Assembly (NCBI GenBank): GCA_021399445.1 | Contig: JAJTUQ010000005.1 | Span: 1,860,001-1,924,000, forward strand | Direction of reading: 5' to 3' | Origin: Xylogone sp. PMI_703 | Taxonomy: Eukaryota > Ascomycota > Leotiomycetes | Length of the DNA: 64,000 bases | In this document: positions 10,159 through 19,316 of the stretch, one piece after another | How positions within the stretch are numbered: the first letter of the stretch is position 1 | How the letters are laid out: each line of letters starts with the position of its first letter | Position numbers and translations under genes: made by a program | Notes under the pieces: model-generated | What the model was told of the DNA's origin: nothing | Database searches by the model: none | What the model saw: only the letters and a program-made list of their open reading frames with translations

Positions 10159-11262
10159 ATGAAGCTGATATTGCTTACCTGCAATAACTTCGAGATTGAC
10201 TCGATTCGACTTACCTTTCTCCTCAAAGGGCGGGCCAAAACAGAGACGCTGTTACCGCGTCAGAAGCCTTGCTGGCAAGAAGATCTGCAGCCTGATCCAA
10301 CCCCGAGTACAGGCAAACAACATACAAAAAGAGTAGACCCCGAGACGCGCCCCATCCTCCAATCTTTGTTCTCAGATCTCGACGGAAATGGCGAAATAAT
10401 CGTCCCGTATACAAATGGCTTCGTAGACGGCATCATTCGCGCCTTCAACCAGGACCTCTATCTCACCCTTCGCCCTGATGATGTCCGGCTTACCATCCTC
10501 ACGCAATTCAACTTCTTCGTGAGTGGCAAGGCAGAAATTCTGCGTTCACGGTTCGTTACACACATATAGAAGAAGGCGCCAGTGGTTGATATTAACCCTT
10601 TCTCAATTAGATCTGTCGAGATAAGTAAATCCGCTGCGACAATAATTACTTTCATCCAAGAGAACGTCAAAAATCCTGAACTCAAGGAGTGGATCATATC
10701 AAATTTCAGCACCACAACCGACCGTGATGAATCTGTAGCTTCGATTGTCATGATTAACCTAGCTTAATTGGTTGGCTTGAGAGTTGTGACTCAAGCGTTC
10801 TCAGAACAAAATGAGAACTCCAGTTGAACTGGCTGCTTATACCCCTTTATATCTGGGTTCTGATAAGCTTCGTGCAAGTCAGTTGATCTATTGCTGGTTC
10901 AGGACAGCATCATGGTACTGTTCAGAAGTACTTTGAATATATTCTTCGAGATGACTGCGATCTCCCTTTAGTCACTCTTCTGGGAGAAAGGTCGGATTAT
11001 CAATCTCTCCACACTAGGCTTGACAAACTTCTGCAGTACCATAAGGAAACTACCATATGGATAAAACTCTTTACCATCGTCATTAGTCACATAGCCTTTA
11101 CGTTTGATGAGCTTGACTCTTAGAAGATAAGATATTTCTCAGTACGTGTACGCTTGAGGCTAGCGAAAGGGGTTCTATGACTTTCGCAAGTCTGGATGGA
11201 TCACAGCCTTTTGGTACTAGAGAGATGATGGAAAACGTAGGGAGGAGTATACAAACAAGGCT
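10159..11262 (+). pseudogene. DUF4419-family gene, fragmented
   Basis: Four blocks in order match my recollection of fungal DUF4419 proteins: NGFVDGIIRAFNQDL with LRPDDVRLTILTQFNFF (to 10569); KEWIISNFSTTTDRDES (to 10767, same frame after an in-frame TAG at 10567); QKYFEYILRDDCDLPLVTLL with RLDKLLQYHKE (10923-11120, a different frame, ending in TAG); and SGWITAFWY (about 11170-11220). A roughly 150-bp stretch between blocks two and three has no coding trace and may be an insertion or a damaged intron. DUF4419 function is unknown. The gene is dead by stops and frame changes; the family call is moderately firm. Confidence 0.6.
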
Positions 11263-11936
11263 CAAGCTTCTTATCTTTGCGGCTAGGGTTAACATAGTAC
11301 AGTGTTTATAGTTATCGCATAACTTAATCTTATTATACGTTGTCCAAGCGCTTAATACTCTTCATTGTAGTACATTCTTATTATTGGGGGTGATTGTGTT
11401 GAGGTCGTTTCTGGCCTCATCATGGAGTGCCTTGAGCTTTGGCTATAAATGAAGTTTAAAGATCAATGTTTCTGGCTTAGCGGGCGTTCAGTCAACCGTA
11501 CAAACATTATTGATTCTGTTCACACAATTCAATCACAGGTTTCCTAGATCAAGAGCAAGAATTTGTTTTATTTATGTGTAACAGATATGCTAAAGGCTGC
11601 CCTCTCAAAGCTGTTATTTTCTTCACAGTTTATCCGAGCATGCCATCCTCCCTCAAAGACCGTTATTTTCTTCACGGCCTTTCTGATCCAGGATTTCCTC
11701 CTTCTATAGCTGTTATTTTCTTCACAGCTCTCGTTATACAACGGCATTTATTTTGTTAGCGCCAGATGTTCTTTAGGTGACGTCGCGTAATCTATTTTTA
11801 GTAGTCGCCAAGATCTTTATCCGGGTGTACTCGATGTGCACTTGCTATCTCATGGGAGCCAATCTCAACGATATGCTAACTGATTCACCAGGCCTGTTAG
11901 AGAGTCAAGGGTCGGAACAGTGTTGAGGTGATCATC
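11263..11936. other. 3' flank of the helicase gene
   Basis: Apart from the hairpin repeats at 11611-11729, this AT-rich stretch shows no gene. It would include the helicase 3' UTR, because that gene is on the minus strand and stops at 11937. Confidence 0.4.
11608..11729. repeat. Three hairpin-forming repeats with an identical 10-nt loop, about 50 bp apart
   Basis: The same TATTTTCTTC loop is flanked by CTGT/ACAG (11611-11628), CCGT/ACGG (11660-11677) and AGCTGT/ACAGCT (11708-11729). In the middle copy both sides of the stem changed together (T to C on the left, A to G on the right), keeping base pairing. A CCTC...CAAAG-like leader precedes the first two copies. The array lies 200-330 bp downstream of the helicase stop codon. 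Its function is unknown. Confidence 0.7.
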
Positions 11937-14900
11937 TTAATCGGTTACATCGGTCATGGTAGTGTCGATGTTGATGTCGATGTCGAATTCGTCGTCTTTC
12001 TCAACCTCCTCTTTTCTTACTTCACGAACCCTTTTGGTCAACGCCTCCTTGAACTTAGACTCGGAGATCCTGCTTTCAGCAGCCTCTTTGCGTCCCTGAG
12101 CAGCCTGGATACGCAATTTATCAAGCTCTTGGATGAGCTTATGATCAGGTGCCGATAAAGTTTCGGCATCATTGATACCGCGGATGGGCAATGCCTCACC
12201 GGTTGGCTTGCGTTCTTGTGAATCTGGGCTCACGTAAGTCCAGTTCCCAGGCAAGGTACCAATCAATTCCGCGCGGTCAGCCGGTAACCGATGGCAGGCT
12301 TCATCCAGCTTCTCGAGTTCAATCACGTCGCCTCTGTCCACAATATCCATAAGCATTAAGGCGAACTGCTTAGGGACTTTGGCGATTCTTGTCCTCCAGA
12401 GGTCAAGGTTTCCGAACATGTATAGACCTTGTCTGGCGCGGGTGATTGCGACATTTAGACGGTTCCAGTTGCTGAGGAAGCCGATGAAAGCAGCGTCATT
12501 CCAGTTGGCCGGTGTCAAGTCCAGAATGATGAAGTCGTTCTCATCTCCTTGGAAGCTGTCGAATGTGCTTGCCTGGACGTCTAACTGCCGGATCTCTAGA
12601 ACTGCGGTCAACTCCTCCAATTGGGCCGCAAATGGCACCAGAATTGTGATATGTTGAAGGAACTCAGGCTGCAATGCTTCCTGCACATGGCCAACAAAAT
12701 TGCAGATAGCATTGATATTGGCAAAATTGACCGTGGACATAGATCCTGGAGCTCTGCCGGATCTTCCCCGAACATTGAATAGCAGACGTCTGCTTGATTG
12801 ACGGAGGCGATCGAACTCGTTTCGTGCCAGCCCGGTAATAGTTCGCTTGAATGGGCTGCGTCGAAGAGGTGCGTATCGGCTTTCCTGGAACCACGTCTCA
12901 AATAATTGCCAGGCTGGATCGTTGTCATGCACTCTCGACTTTTGAGTTACGAGGCCGTTATATCCGCTCAAGACGCCAGGGATATCAGCCAGATGTCGCG
13001 GGAATCGGTATGTGATTTGAAGGCGATTCACTTCGACATCTTGATAGTCGACGCATCTTTGGAACAGAGACATCTGACACTGCTCAGAGAACTCCTGGAA
13101 ACCCTTAGATGCGACAACGGGTTGGAGCTGGTAGTGATCGCCGACTATCAATGACATCTGAGAGCGAAGTGACAGAGGGATGCAAAGGCTGTATTCGTTA
13201 TCAAAGGCGGCCTCATCCACTATGATCAAACCAGTCATAATGCGATCGAGAAAGTCGGTTGCTAGCTCTGCGAGGCCTCCCAGGTTATTGCAAGTAGAGG
13301 CCAACATTGTTGCCTGATCCAAGACTTTACGACGGCGGTCCCACAGTTTATTCCACCAAGGTCTCCAGTCTTTGCCCGAAAGGATCTTCTTGTGATCTCG
13401 CATTGCGGCAAGATTAGCCTTCCATTTGGCAATTGCTTTCTGCTCGTTCTCAACGTTCGATCTCCAGGTTGCCTCGGCTTCTTCAGCTGATTTGACGAAC
13501 GTTTGGAATGGCAGAAGACTAACGTCATCTGGATTAGACCACCTGGGAGATGGCTGACGTTGATGGAAGTACTCCAAAGCCATCTGTTCAGATTCTTTCT
13601 TCGTTGGCAATATTGTGAATCTGATTTTGGACTTGGCGATTGGGCCCAGTTGTCCAATTGCAGCGACAATTTTCTTGGTGACCGCCTTGATTGCTGCTCG
13701 GGAAGGCGCACAGATTACAACCGGCGTATTTATAGCATTAGCAATGACAGCCACATTGCTAATGACGTGGGACTTTCCGGTACCTGGAGGGCCAAGGAGA
13801 AATGCACAGCCATGTGTAGAGTTGAAAGCGCTGTCAAAGCCCAGCCATTGCTGGGGGTTCATACTCTTGCTGCTGATATACTGTAGCAAATCCTCTAGTT
13901 CAGGAAGTGCTAGTTGATTGATTCGTGTAATCAACGGCTGCTTTTCTGGGCATTTCTCCAGATTATGCCCCAAGATCATTTGCATAATGGTATTCGTAAC
14001 CGGGGTATTTGAGATATCACGAATACCGTTAAAAACTCGTCTCATGGGCTCCGAGTTTATTTCCATTTCAAGAACAACTTTAGTGTTTTGCTTATCCACT
14101 AATCTGATATCAGTGTCCTTGTTAGGATAAAATTCAAGGACGAATGCTGTCCTTCTTGCTTTGATATCTGTGACGTGCATAGTATACTTGGCGGAAAGCA
14201 CGTCATTTGTGAGGGTTTTAACGGAGAAGGTTGTGTCTAACGGAATCTTGGGGAGACTAATTCCTTCAACGTTGTTCAATGACACATAGAAGTGCCATCC
14301 ATAACGGCCCGGGATCGTTTCGATATAGGCATTATGGATCTGTGCCTCATTAAAGACTTTATTCAAGATTTCCTTCTGATAATAAAAGTCCTTCAATAAG
14401 GCAAGCGTCATCGTGACCCTATACTCATCCGGAGAGGTGAAAGACGGAAGGCATAAAATACTACCATATCGAGTTATGCCATTATCATCCTGATCTTGTG
14501 TATCCTCCGTTAATGGCATCTCGAGCCAAGGAAGCCTAGGGATTTCTCTATCACCATCTCTGTATGCCTCAAGCATAGATTTCTCCACCATAAGACCAGG
14601 TTCTTTAGGATGTGGTAACATGATCGCTTCGAATGGTCGGAAATTGGGGAAAATACCATGCTCAAAGACTGCTGAGATCCGATGTAACCAGACCTTATCG
14701 GTTACATCCCGCAAGTCAACATTTGCTGGCCGGAGCAGTGTAACAGAAACTCCTTGTTGAAGATGCTCAAGCAAGACACGGAATTGACTAGAGTCAGGAA
14801 GCTTATATCCTTTGGGACTCAAAATGGTCAGCGGATTCTTAGGTACTTGTTTAGTCGAAAACTGTAGTATATCGACGGCGGGTTTCCCAAATACGGCCAA

Positions 14901-15359
14901 AATCTGTTTGAGCTCTTCAGATGGCAAGTGTGAAAGGCCAAGGGTATTAAGGCTACCTTGAGAGAGATTTTCGACAGTAAGATGGCGGATTATCTCGCTC
15001 ATGCCTTCCGTACGGACGTGCTCTGCTCCAATTGCGAGGGTATATGCTTTGGCAGCATCCTCTTTGATGTTCTCTGTCAGCCTGATTGTTGGGTTCTGCG
15101 AGAAAAAACCATATTTGCATCGAAGCCCGCAAAAGAGTTTAGCAGATTGTGCATCTGAAGTGATTACCGCACAGGGAAAAGCCTGGGCGTATACACCATC
15201 TTTTCGTATAAAAGGCTGATCTCGGCCGATAGGATCAGGGCTAATAGCGTTTTTATAACGCTGTTCGTTCATTTCAGCCCTGCTTCGAGTATTCTGCTTT
15301 TCGGTGGGTTTGCTGTAGGGCTTGCGCTCTGGAGCAGCAGTCTTTCCTTGCTTTGGCAT
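11937..15359 (-). CDS. UPF1/NFX1-type superfamily 1 helicase, intronless
   Basis: One uninterrupted frame of 1140 residues begins at the ATG at 15359 (MPKQGKTAAPERK). The frame is open a little further upstream but without ATG. The N-terminal 500 residues have no motif I recognise. The helicase core follows: Walker A LLGPPGTGKSHVISN (about residue 520), Walker B GLIIVDEAAF (about 710), motif III VGDHYQLQPVV, ITYRFPRHLADIPG, STFDSFQGDENDFIILD (motif V) and NRLNVAITRARQGLYMFGN (motif VI, about 970). This is the AAA_11/AAA_12 layout of UPF1, SEN1 and NFX1-like helicases. A Lys/Glu-rich coiled segment and an acidic tail (FDIDINIDTTMTD) end the protein. RNA or DNA unwinding is expected from the family; the actual role is unknown. 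The absence of introns in 3.4 kb, the repeat-rich surroundings and a 5' flank shared with the protease gene suggest a mobile or amplified gene. Confidence 0.85.
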   Translation of the reverse strand: MPKQGKTAAPERKPYSKPTEKQNTRSRAEMNEQRYKNAISPDPIGRDQPFIRKDGVYAQAFPCAVITSDAQSAKLFCGLRCKYGFFSQNPTIRLTENIKEDAAKAYTLAIGAEHVRTEGMSEIIRHLTVENLSQGSLNTLGLSHLPSEELKQILAVFGKPAVDILQFSTKQVPKNPLTILSPKGYKLPDSSQFRVLLEHLQQGVSVTLLRPANVDLRDVTDKVWLHRISAVFEHGIFPNFRPFEAIMLPHPKEPGLMVEKSMLEAYRDGDREIPRLPWLEMPLTEDTQDQDDNGITRYGSILCLPSFTSPDEYRVTMTLALLKDFYYQKEILNKVFNEAQIHNAYIETIPGRYGWHFYVSLNNVEGISLPKIPLDTTFSVKTLTNDVLSAKYTMHVTDIKARRTAFVLEFYPNKDTDIRLVDKQNTKVVLEMEINSEPMRRVFNGIRDISNTPVTNTIMQMILGHNLEKCPEKQPLITRINQLALPELEDLLQYISSKSMNPQQWLGFDSAFNSTHGCAFLLGPPGTGKSHVISNVAVIANAINTPVVICAPSRAAIKAVTKKIVAAIGQLGPIAKSKIRFTILPTKKESEQMALEYFHQRQPSPRWSNPDDVSLLPFQTFVKSAEEAEATWRSNVENEQKAIAKWKANLAAMRDHKKILSGKDWRPWWNKLWDRRRKVLDQATMLASTCNNLGGLAELATDFLDRIMTGLIIVDEAAFDNEYSLCIPLSLRSQMSLIVGDHYQLQPVVASKGFQEFSEQCQMSLFQRCVDYQDVEVNRLQITYRFPRHLADIPGVLSGYNGLVTQKSRVHDNDPAWQLFETWFQESRYAPLRRSPFKRTITGLARNEFDRLRQSSRRLLFNVRGRSGRAPGSMSTVNFANINAICNFVGHVQEALQPEFLQHITILVPFAAQLEELTAVLEIRQLDVQASTFDSFQGDENDFIILDLTPANWNDAAFIGFLSNWNRLNVAITRARQGLYMFGNLDLWRTRIAKVPKQFALMLMDIVDRGDVIELEKLDEACHRLPADRAELIGTLPGNWTYVSPDSQERKPTGEALPIRGINDAETLSAPDHKLIQELDKLRIQAAQGRKEAAESRISESKFKEALTKRVREVRKEEVEKDDEFDIDINIDTTMTDVTD

Positions 15360-15760
15360 CTTGATAGATTTTGAGTACACTTCTGGCCTTCTAGGGAGCG
15401 GAAGTATCAAGTTGGAATAGACTCGAAAGTGAGGTGAAGAGTCTGAAGCGTCAACTCAGATGAAATACTTCGTGCCTTCTAGGGAGCGGAAGTATCGAGT
15501 TGGAATAGACTCAGAGTTGGAGGTGGAGGAACAGACTCGGAGTTGAAAGTCTGAAGTGTTGAAAGAAGATGTGGTTGAGGTGATTAGCGAAGTCTCAAGA
15601 CTCAATCTAGGCGGAGATACGCAACCCAGGAGAAATACTCAACGAGTCCAGATCCGCAATCCGGGCCAAGCGAGACTAAGTACTCAATCTAGCTTGTGTA
15701 GAGAGTGTCAGGTTCAAGATATACACCAAGAACAGACTTGTGGATTTCTTTTCTGAGGAA
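15360..15760. promoter_or_regulatory. 5' flank of the helicase gene with 88-bp period duplication and shared element
   Basis: A 38-bp unit beginning CCTTCTAGGGAGCGGAAGTA occurs at 15387-15424 and 15475-15512 (one mismatch). Further upstream of the gene are GATACGCAAC and TACTCAATCT words and the roughly 33-bp TGTCAGGTTCAAG element (15706-15738), the same items in the same order as upstream of the protease gene at 2135. Confidence 0.65.
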
Positions 15761-16652
15761 AGCCCAATCCACGAGGACAACAGTGGGTAAAGTCTACTGC
15801 TTAAAGGCTATGTACACCGATAGATTGAGACGTAGAGAGGCTCTATATCTTTGATCAACTTGGTGCTGCGTAACGAAACAAGTCGTAGACGAAGAATCAA
15901 GCAGAGGAAAAATCGAGATGAAGTAAGTCTTAAGGAATACCAATAAATGTCACGTGCATGACCTTTTGAAGCTATTCGTATCTCTTGGCGTGGACGAAGC
16001 TCACGCTAAAAAGCATCACTATTAGGGAGTATTCTGTTTCTTACATCCCTCTCCCCTCCTCCGCTCGCTTTCTCAATCAATCAACAATCAGTACACTAGA
16101 TATTTTTCGATACATCCTCAATTCCAACCACAGCATACATGTCATAGCTCTGATACGAAATCTCTCTATGCGACAAAAAGCACTCTATCTTCGCCGGAAA
16201 AGTCTAACAACATTAATGCCCAATGAAGTTAAACATCACCACGTGAGTATTTTCCATAAAAAGTGAATATAACGAATTCTCATTATTTAAAGCTTTGTCC
16301 ATACACCTTGTGTCTCTTCCCTTGATCATAATACACATCATTACAGACTGTTCTGCAGAAGTGGGTTACAGAAGGGGATAGTTCCACCCTTTTCTTGTTC
16401 TACTTTATTCATGCACCCTTTTCCCAACTTCACTGCTCTTCTCTTCTACTCTGCTTGCGTACCTCTTTCTTTAACTTCACTTTACTCTACTTCACTTCAC
16501 TTCAATCGTTTCCATTTACTCTACCAAGAATGCCACCGTGCCAGTCGTACTTGTTCTGATTCACTATTTACAGAGTGTGCAACCTGACTTTATAATTGTA
16601 CCTCACGCAGTGTTTTCAACTACTGCCTGTCACGTAACAATTGTTTGTCACG
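15761..16652. other. AT-rich spacer and pyrimidine-rich putative promoter
   Basis: No gene is seen to about 16370. From 16370 to 16530 there is a strong C/T tract on the plus strand (CTTCTCTTCTACTCTGCTTG and TCACTTTACTCTACTTCACT), typical of fungal core promoters. It points at the small frame starting at 16653. Confidence 0.45.
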
Positions 16653-16910
16653 ATGTCTCAACTAGGCTTGACGGTGGGCAACAAGGGCAACGATAGCCCT
16701 GTCTTGGAAGCCAATACAGCTCAGTTGCGAGCTGCAAATTTGGCCATCGGGGAGAAAACACTATATTTTGCTAGTGATTGGGCTTTCAAACCACTAGGAG
16801 TCGATGAAGTTAAGAGGCGGTTCGAAAATGAACTGACAAAATGTAAATTGGTATGTCATATTCTTACAATACTCCTACTCTGTCTACTGCACTCTCTAAG
16901 GGTTCTGTAG
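16653..16910 (+). CDS. Small protein of a dispersed, mostly decayed unknown family
   Basis: The ATG at 16653 opens a frame whose first 66 residues (MSQLGLTVGNKGNDSPVLEA onward, then IGEKTLYFASDWAFKPLGVD and KRRFENELTKCKL) end exactly at GTATGT (16851), a good donor in phase 0. Either the intron is retained and the frame stops at 16910 (85 residues, hydrophobic end), or it is spliced to an exon after the CTAG at 16981. The two candidate downstream frames (one ATG-led at 16996-17181) do not join with a clear family signal. I do not recognise the family. At least four damaged copies occur between 5.5 and 9.2 kb, and the promoter region is duplicated with them. It may be the last intact member or itself a relic. 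Confidence 0.4.
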   Translation: MSQLGLTVGNKGNDSPVLEANTAQLRAANLAIGEKTLYFASDWAFKPLGVDEVKRRFENELTKCKLVCHILTILLLCLLHSLRVL

Positions 16911-17230
16911 TTATACAGAATACCAACTGTAAGTCTTTGGGCCATGAATATCTATATCTTTTTCTTACCTCTTTTCCCTAGTCCAACTTCAAATCATGCC
17001 TGATATCACACCCTCCGCCGACTTTGCTCTCGCCACCAAGCCACTTTTCTCTTGTGTGTTTTGGTCAAAGTTTCTCTTCGCTGGTGCTGACCACTCTCTT
17101 GTCGCACAGGCTCTCAGTGTACGCCTCAGCTTTCCTAGCGAGAAGCCTATCAATACACCAGGTACCTTCAACTTGTGCTGACTGTGCATACTCACGATGT
17201 TGCGTTTCTCCCTCTGATTGGGCGTGTTAG

Positions 17231-17482
17231 AGTGGATGAGAATAGAGATTGATGGAAGGCAGCATTGATTAGATCTGTTATAGATATTGCTAGTAGAAGT
17301 GGTTATTTAACTTAGATATCAATAATACAGACCAGCTTCAAATGTTGTCAAAAGATTTCAAAGTCAACGCAGAATTAATTCAAAAAGTGCAAAATCAACG
17401 CTATGTAATACGTCTCCCTTCTATACCTTGGACTATAACTGCTCCTCTTTGTGTCATTTCATGCCTCCCAACTCAGGATCAT
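17231..17482. other. AT-rich spacer, no gene seen
   Basis: The sequence is short and AT-rich, with no coding pattern or repeat recognised. Confidence 0.4.
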
Positions 17483-17974
17483 CTAATTGAGACCCCAAAT
17501 GCCACTAATCAGCAAGACCATGCACAGGATGCCCCAGTCCACCTGCATCGAAGCACCAGAATTCGCACGATGTAGACCAGGGCCACTTCTTTTAGGTAGC
17601 TCTGGTGTTTTACTTGCGATGAACCGATTTGACGAGCCCGTTGAATCAAGTGATTGAGGGTCGATACCCTCTTGTGGAGCGAGTACACTGGATGTACTGT
17701 ACTCCCTTTCTCCTAGAAGAACATCCTCACTCCTTATGCAAACGATATTCGTTGGACTGGTATACGTGCGTGTTGGTTCTTGATGTAAGAGTGACAGCTT
17801 CTGGTTTTGTAGGGATGATTCGTTCTCGTGAACGCTGGATGGCAATGTTGTGTCTATGCGTAGATGGTCTTGTTGTGGGATTATAGCCAACTCGCGTACT
17901 GGAAGCTGCAAAGGGTAGGCTGTAATCAATGCCATGATGGTGGTCCAAAGAATACGAAACATAATCTTATCCAT
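17483..17974 (-). CDS. Hypothetical small protein with hydrophobic N- and C-termini
   Basis: The first ATG in the frame is at 17974 (MDKIMFRILWTTIMALITAY), giving 163 residues. The N-terminus looks like a signal peptide. The middle is Ser/Thr/Pro/Gln-rich and hydrophilic. The last 20 residues (DWGILCMVLLISGIWGLN) form a hydrophobic segment, as in GPI-anchored or single-pass proteins. No family is recognised, and no introns are needed. It lies at the edge of the repeat-rich compartment. A chance open frame cannot be excluded. Confidence 0.4.
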   Translation of the reverse strand: MDKIMFRILWTTIMALITAYPLQLPVRELAIIPQQDHLRIDTTLPSSVHENESSLQNQKLSLLHQEPTRTYTSPTNIVCIRSEDVLLGEREYSTSSVLAPQEGIDPQSLDSTGSSNRFIASKTPELPKRSGPGLHRANSGASMQVDWGILCMVLLISGIWGLN

Positions 17975-18015
17975 TATATTAAGCACTCCTCAGGAATTCG
18001 TTCTCAGATAGTGTA

Positions 18016-19242
18016 TTAAATTGTCTGATATTCTTTTGGGGAGTGTTTGAGTACTAGAGTCCGCAAGGGATTGATCGAATTGTGCGTTGATCTTGACTTT
18101 CTGTAGATACTAATGGAGAGATCAACCAATTTAGAATGTATGATACGGCGATATGGTGGAGAGTATGGAGATCTGTAGATGTGAGGACACCACCACGTTC
18201 CTTCCAACAAGCAATATCCAAACCATACAGAGGCTATATATTCACTACTAGCAGAAACGATTGGGACTAGGAGCACTCCATTCATATTCACTGAAGACAC
18301 TATTTCGGTGAATGATATATCAACTAATAACGGTGAATATATAAGATGACGTCGGCCGCAACAATGGAAATGTTTGAATTAAACAAGAGATTATAGGTTG
18401 TAGGATATAAAGACATTAAAGAGTTCACTTGCAATTCAATCAGGTCTCCGGTGCCAGCGAAAAAAAAAGGTAGACATGAATCGGGGACGGGATTCATGAG
18501 AAAAGTTGCGTTAAGAAAGATGATACCTAAGAATATCCTCATCTGACTCAATGAAGCAACAGGCTTTAAGTGAGCTCGTATATATCTCAAATGCACCCTA
18601 GAGGAAAGAAGCCTTGCCATTTCCTGAGAGCATTTTAGGTACGGTCTTCAAACATGGCCATTATTTATTTCATTAGATTGACTATCATCCTCTCTAAGTA
18701 CCTCTCATAACTAACTCCAGAGATCTAGAAAGTCTTCATCTGCAGGGATTGACACCAGTCCGTGTCCGAGAGAACTACTTTAGATTCTCCAGCAGATGGA
18801 AGATCGAACTCACTGTAACGACACCTCATTCTGAAGCACGCATAGGATGAAGAGATATCCATATAAATCTCTACATGCCACACTTTATAGTGCAAGGAAA
18901 TGGTACACAGGAGAGACATGGAGCTGATATACAAAATAAAGAAAGATGTAGCAAGGTGCATTAATTCATATGAGATTTAGAAAAATATAATTCGTGACAA
19001 ACAGAAATAAACCCACTATAAGTTGTATCTACCACCTAAATTGATGACAATAATCGACCATTCAGATGGTACCTAGAAATAAAAGTGGACCGGAGTAAGA
19101 TTTTCAATTCCAAATCCAGGAAATAGAACTCCGGATTCCAAATGCTTAAAAACGAGAAAGAACTCCAAAGAAGACATATACACACACAAAAAAAAGTCTA
19201 ATAGCTACTGCCGCTGATACTAAACTAAAAAAAATTTAAATC
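18016..19242 (-). other. AT-rich region with short ORFs bearing signal-peptide-like starts
   Basis: Three minus-strand frames begin with ATG or contain one before a hydrophobic run: 18725-18961 (MHLATSFFILYISSMSLLCT, Cys-containing, 78 residues), 18324-18620 (internal MRIFLGIIFLNATFLMNPVP) and 18016-18300. They could be exons of one or more small secreted-protein genes, but I could not chain them with convincing splice sites. I therefore do not call CDSs. Confidence 0.2.
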
Positions 19243-19316
19243 CTCCCCGAGGTGGGCTCGAACCACCAACCTCCTGATTAACAGTCAGACGCGCTAGCCA
19301 ATTGCGCCATCGGGGA
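19243..19316 (-). tRNA. tRNA-Asn (GTT)
   Basis: On the minus strand a complete 74-nt cloverleaf is present. Acceptor TCCCCGA pairs with TCGGGGA, the D arm is GCGC...GCGC, anticodon loop CTGTTAA (anticodon GTT) sits in a TCTGA/TCAGG stem, and the T arm is GGTGG-TTCGAGC-CCACC, with discriminator G. There is no intron. It sits at the change from the repeat-rich to the gene-dense compartment. Confidence 0.95.

Noticed and set aside
15001..15219. Plus-strand ORFs opposite the helicase gene
   Set aside because: They are shadows of a 1140-codon frame with intact helicase motifs.
16596..17230. Assignment of the 16653 family to APC/C TPR proteins (GEKxL-like motif)
   Set aside because: Only a handful of residues resemble that family; the rest of the frame and its length do not fit.
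22..19000. CRISPR-like array in the repeat-rich part
   Set aside because: The organism is eukaryotic; the repeats are contiguous minisatellites or dispersed gene relics without regular unique spacers.
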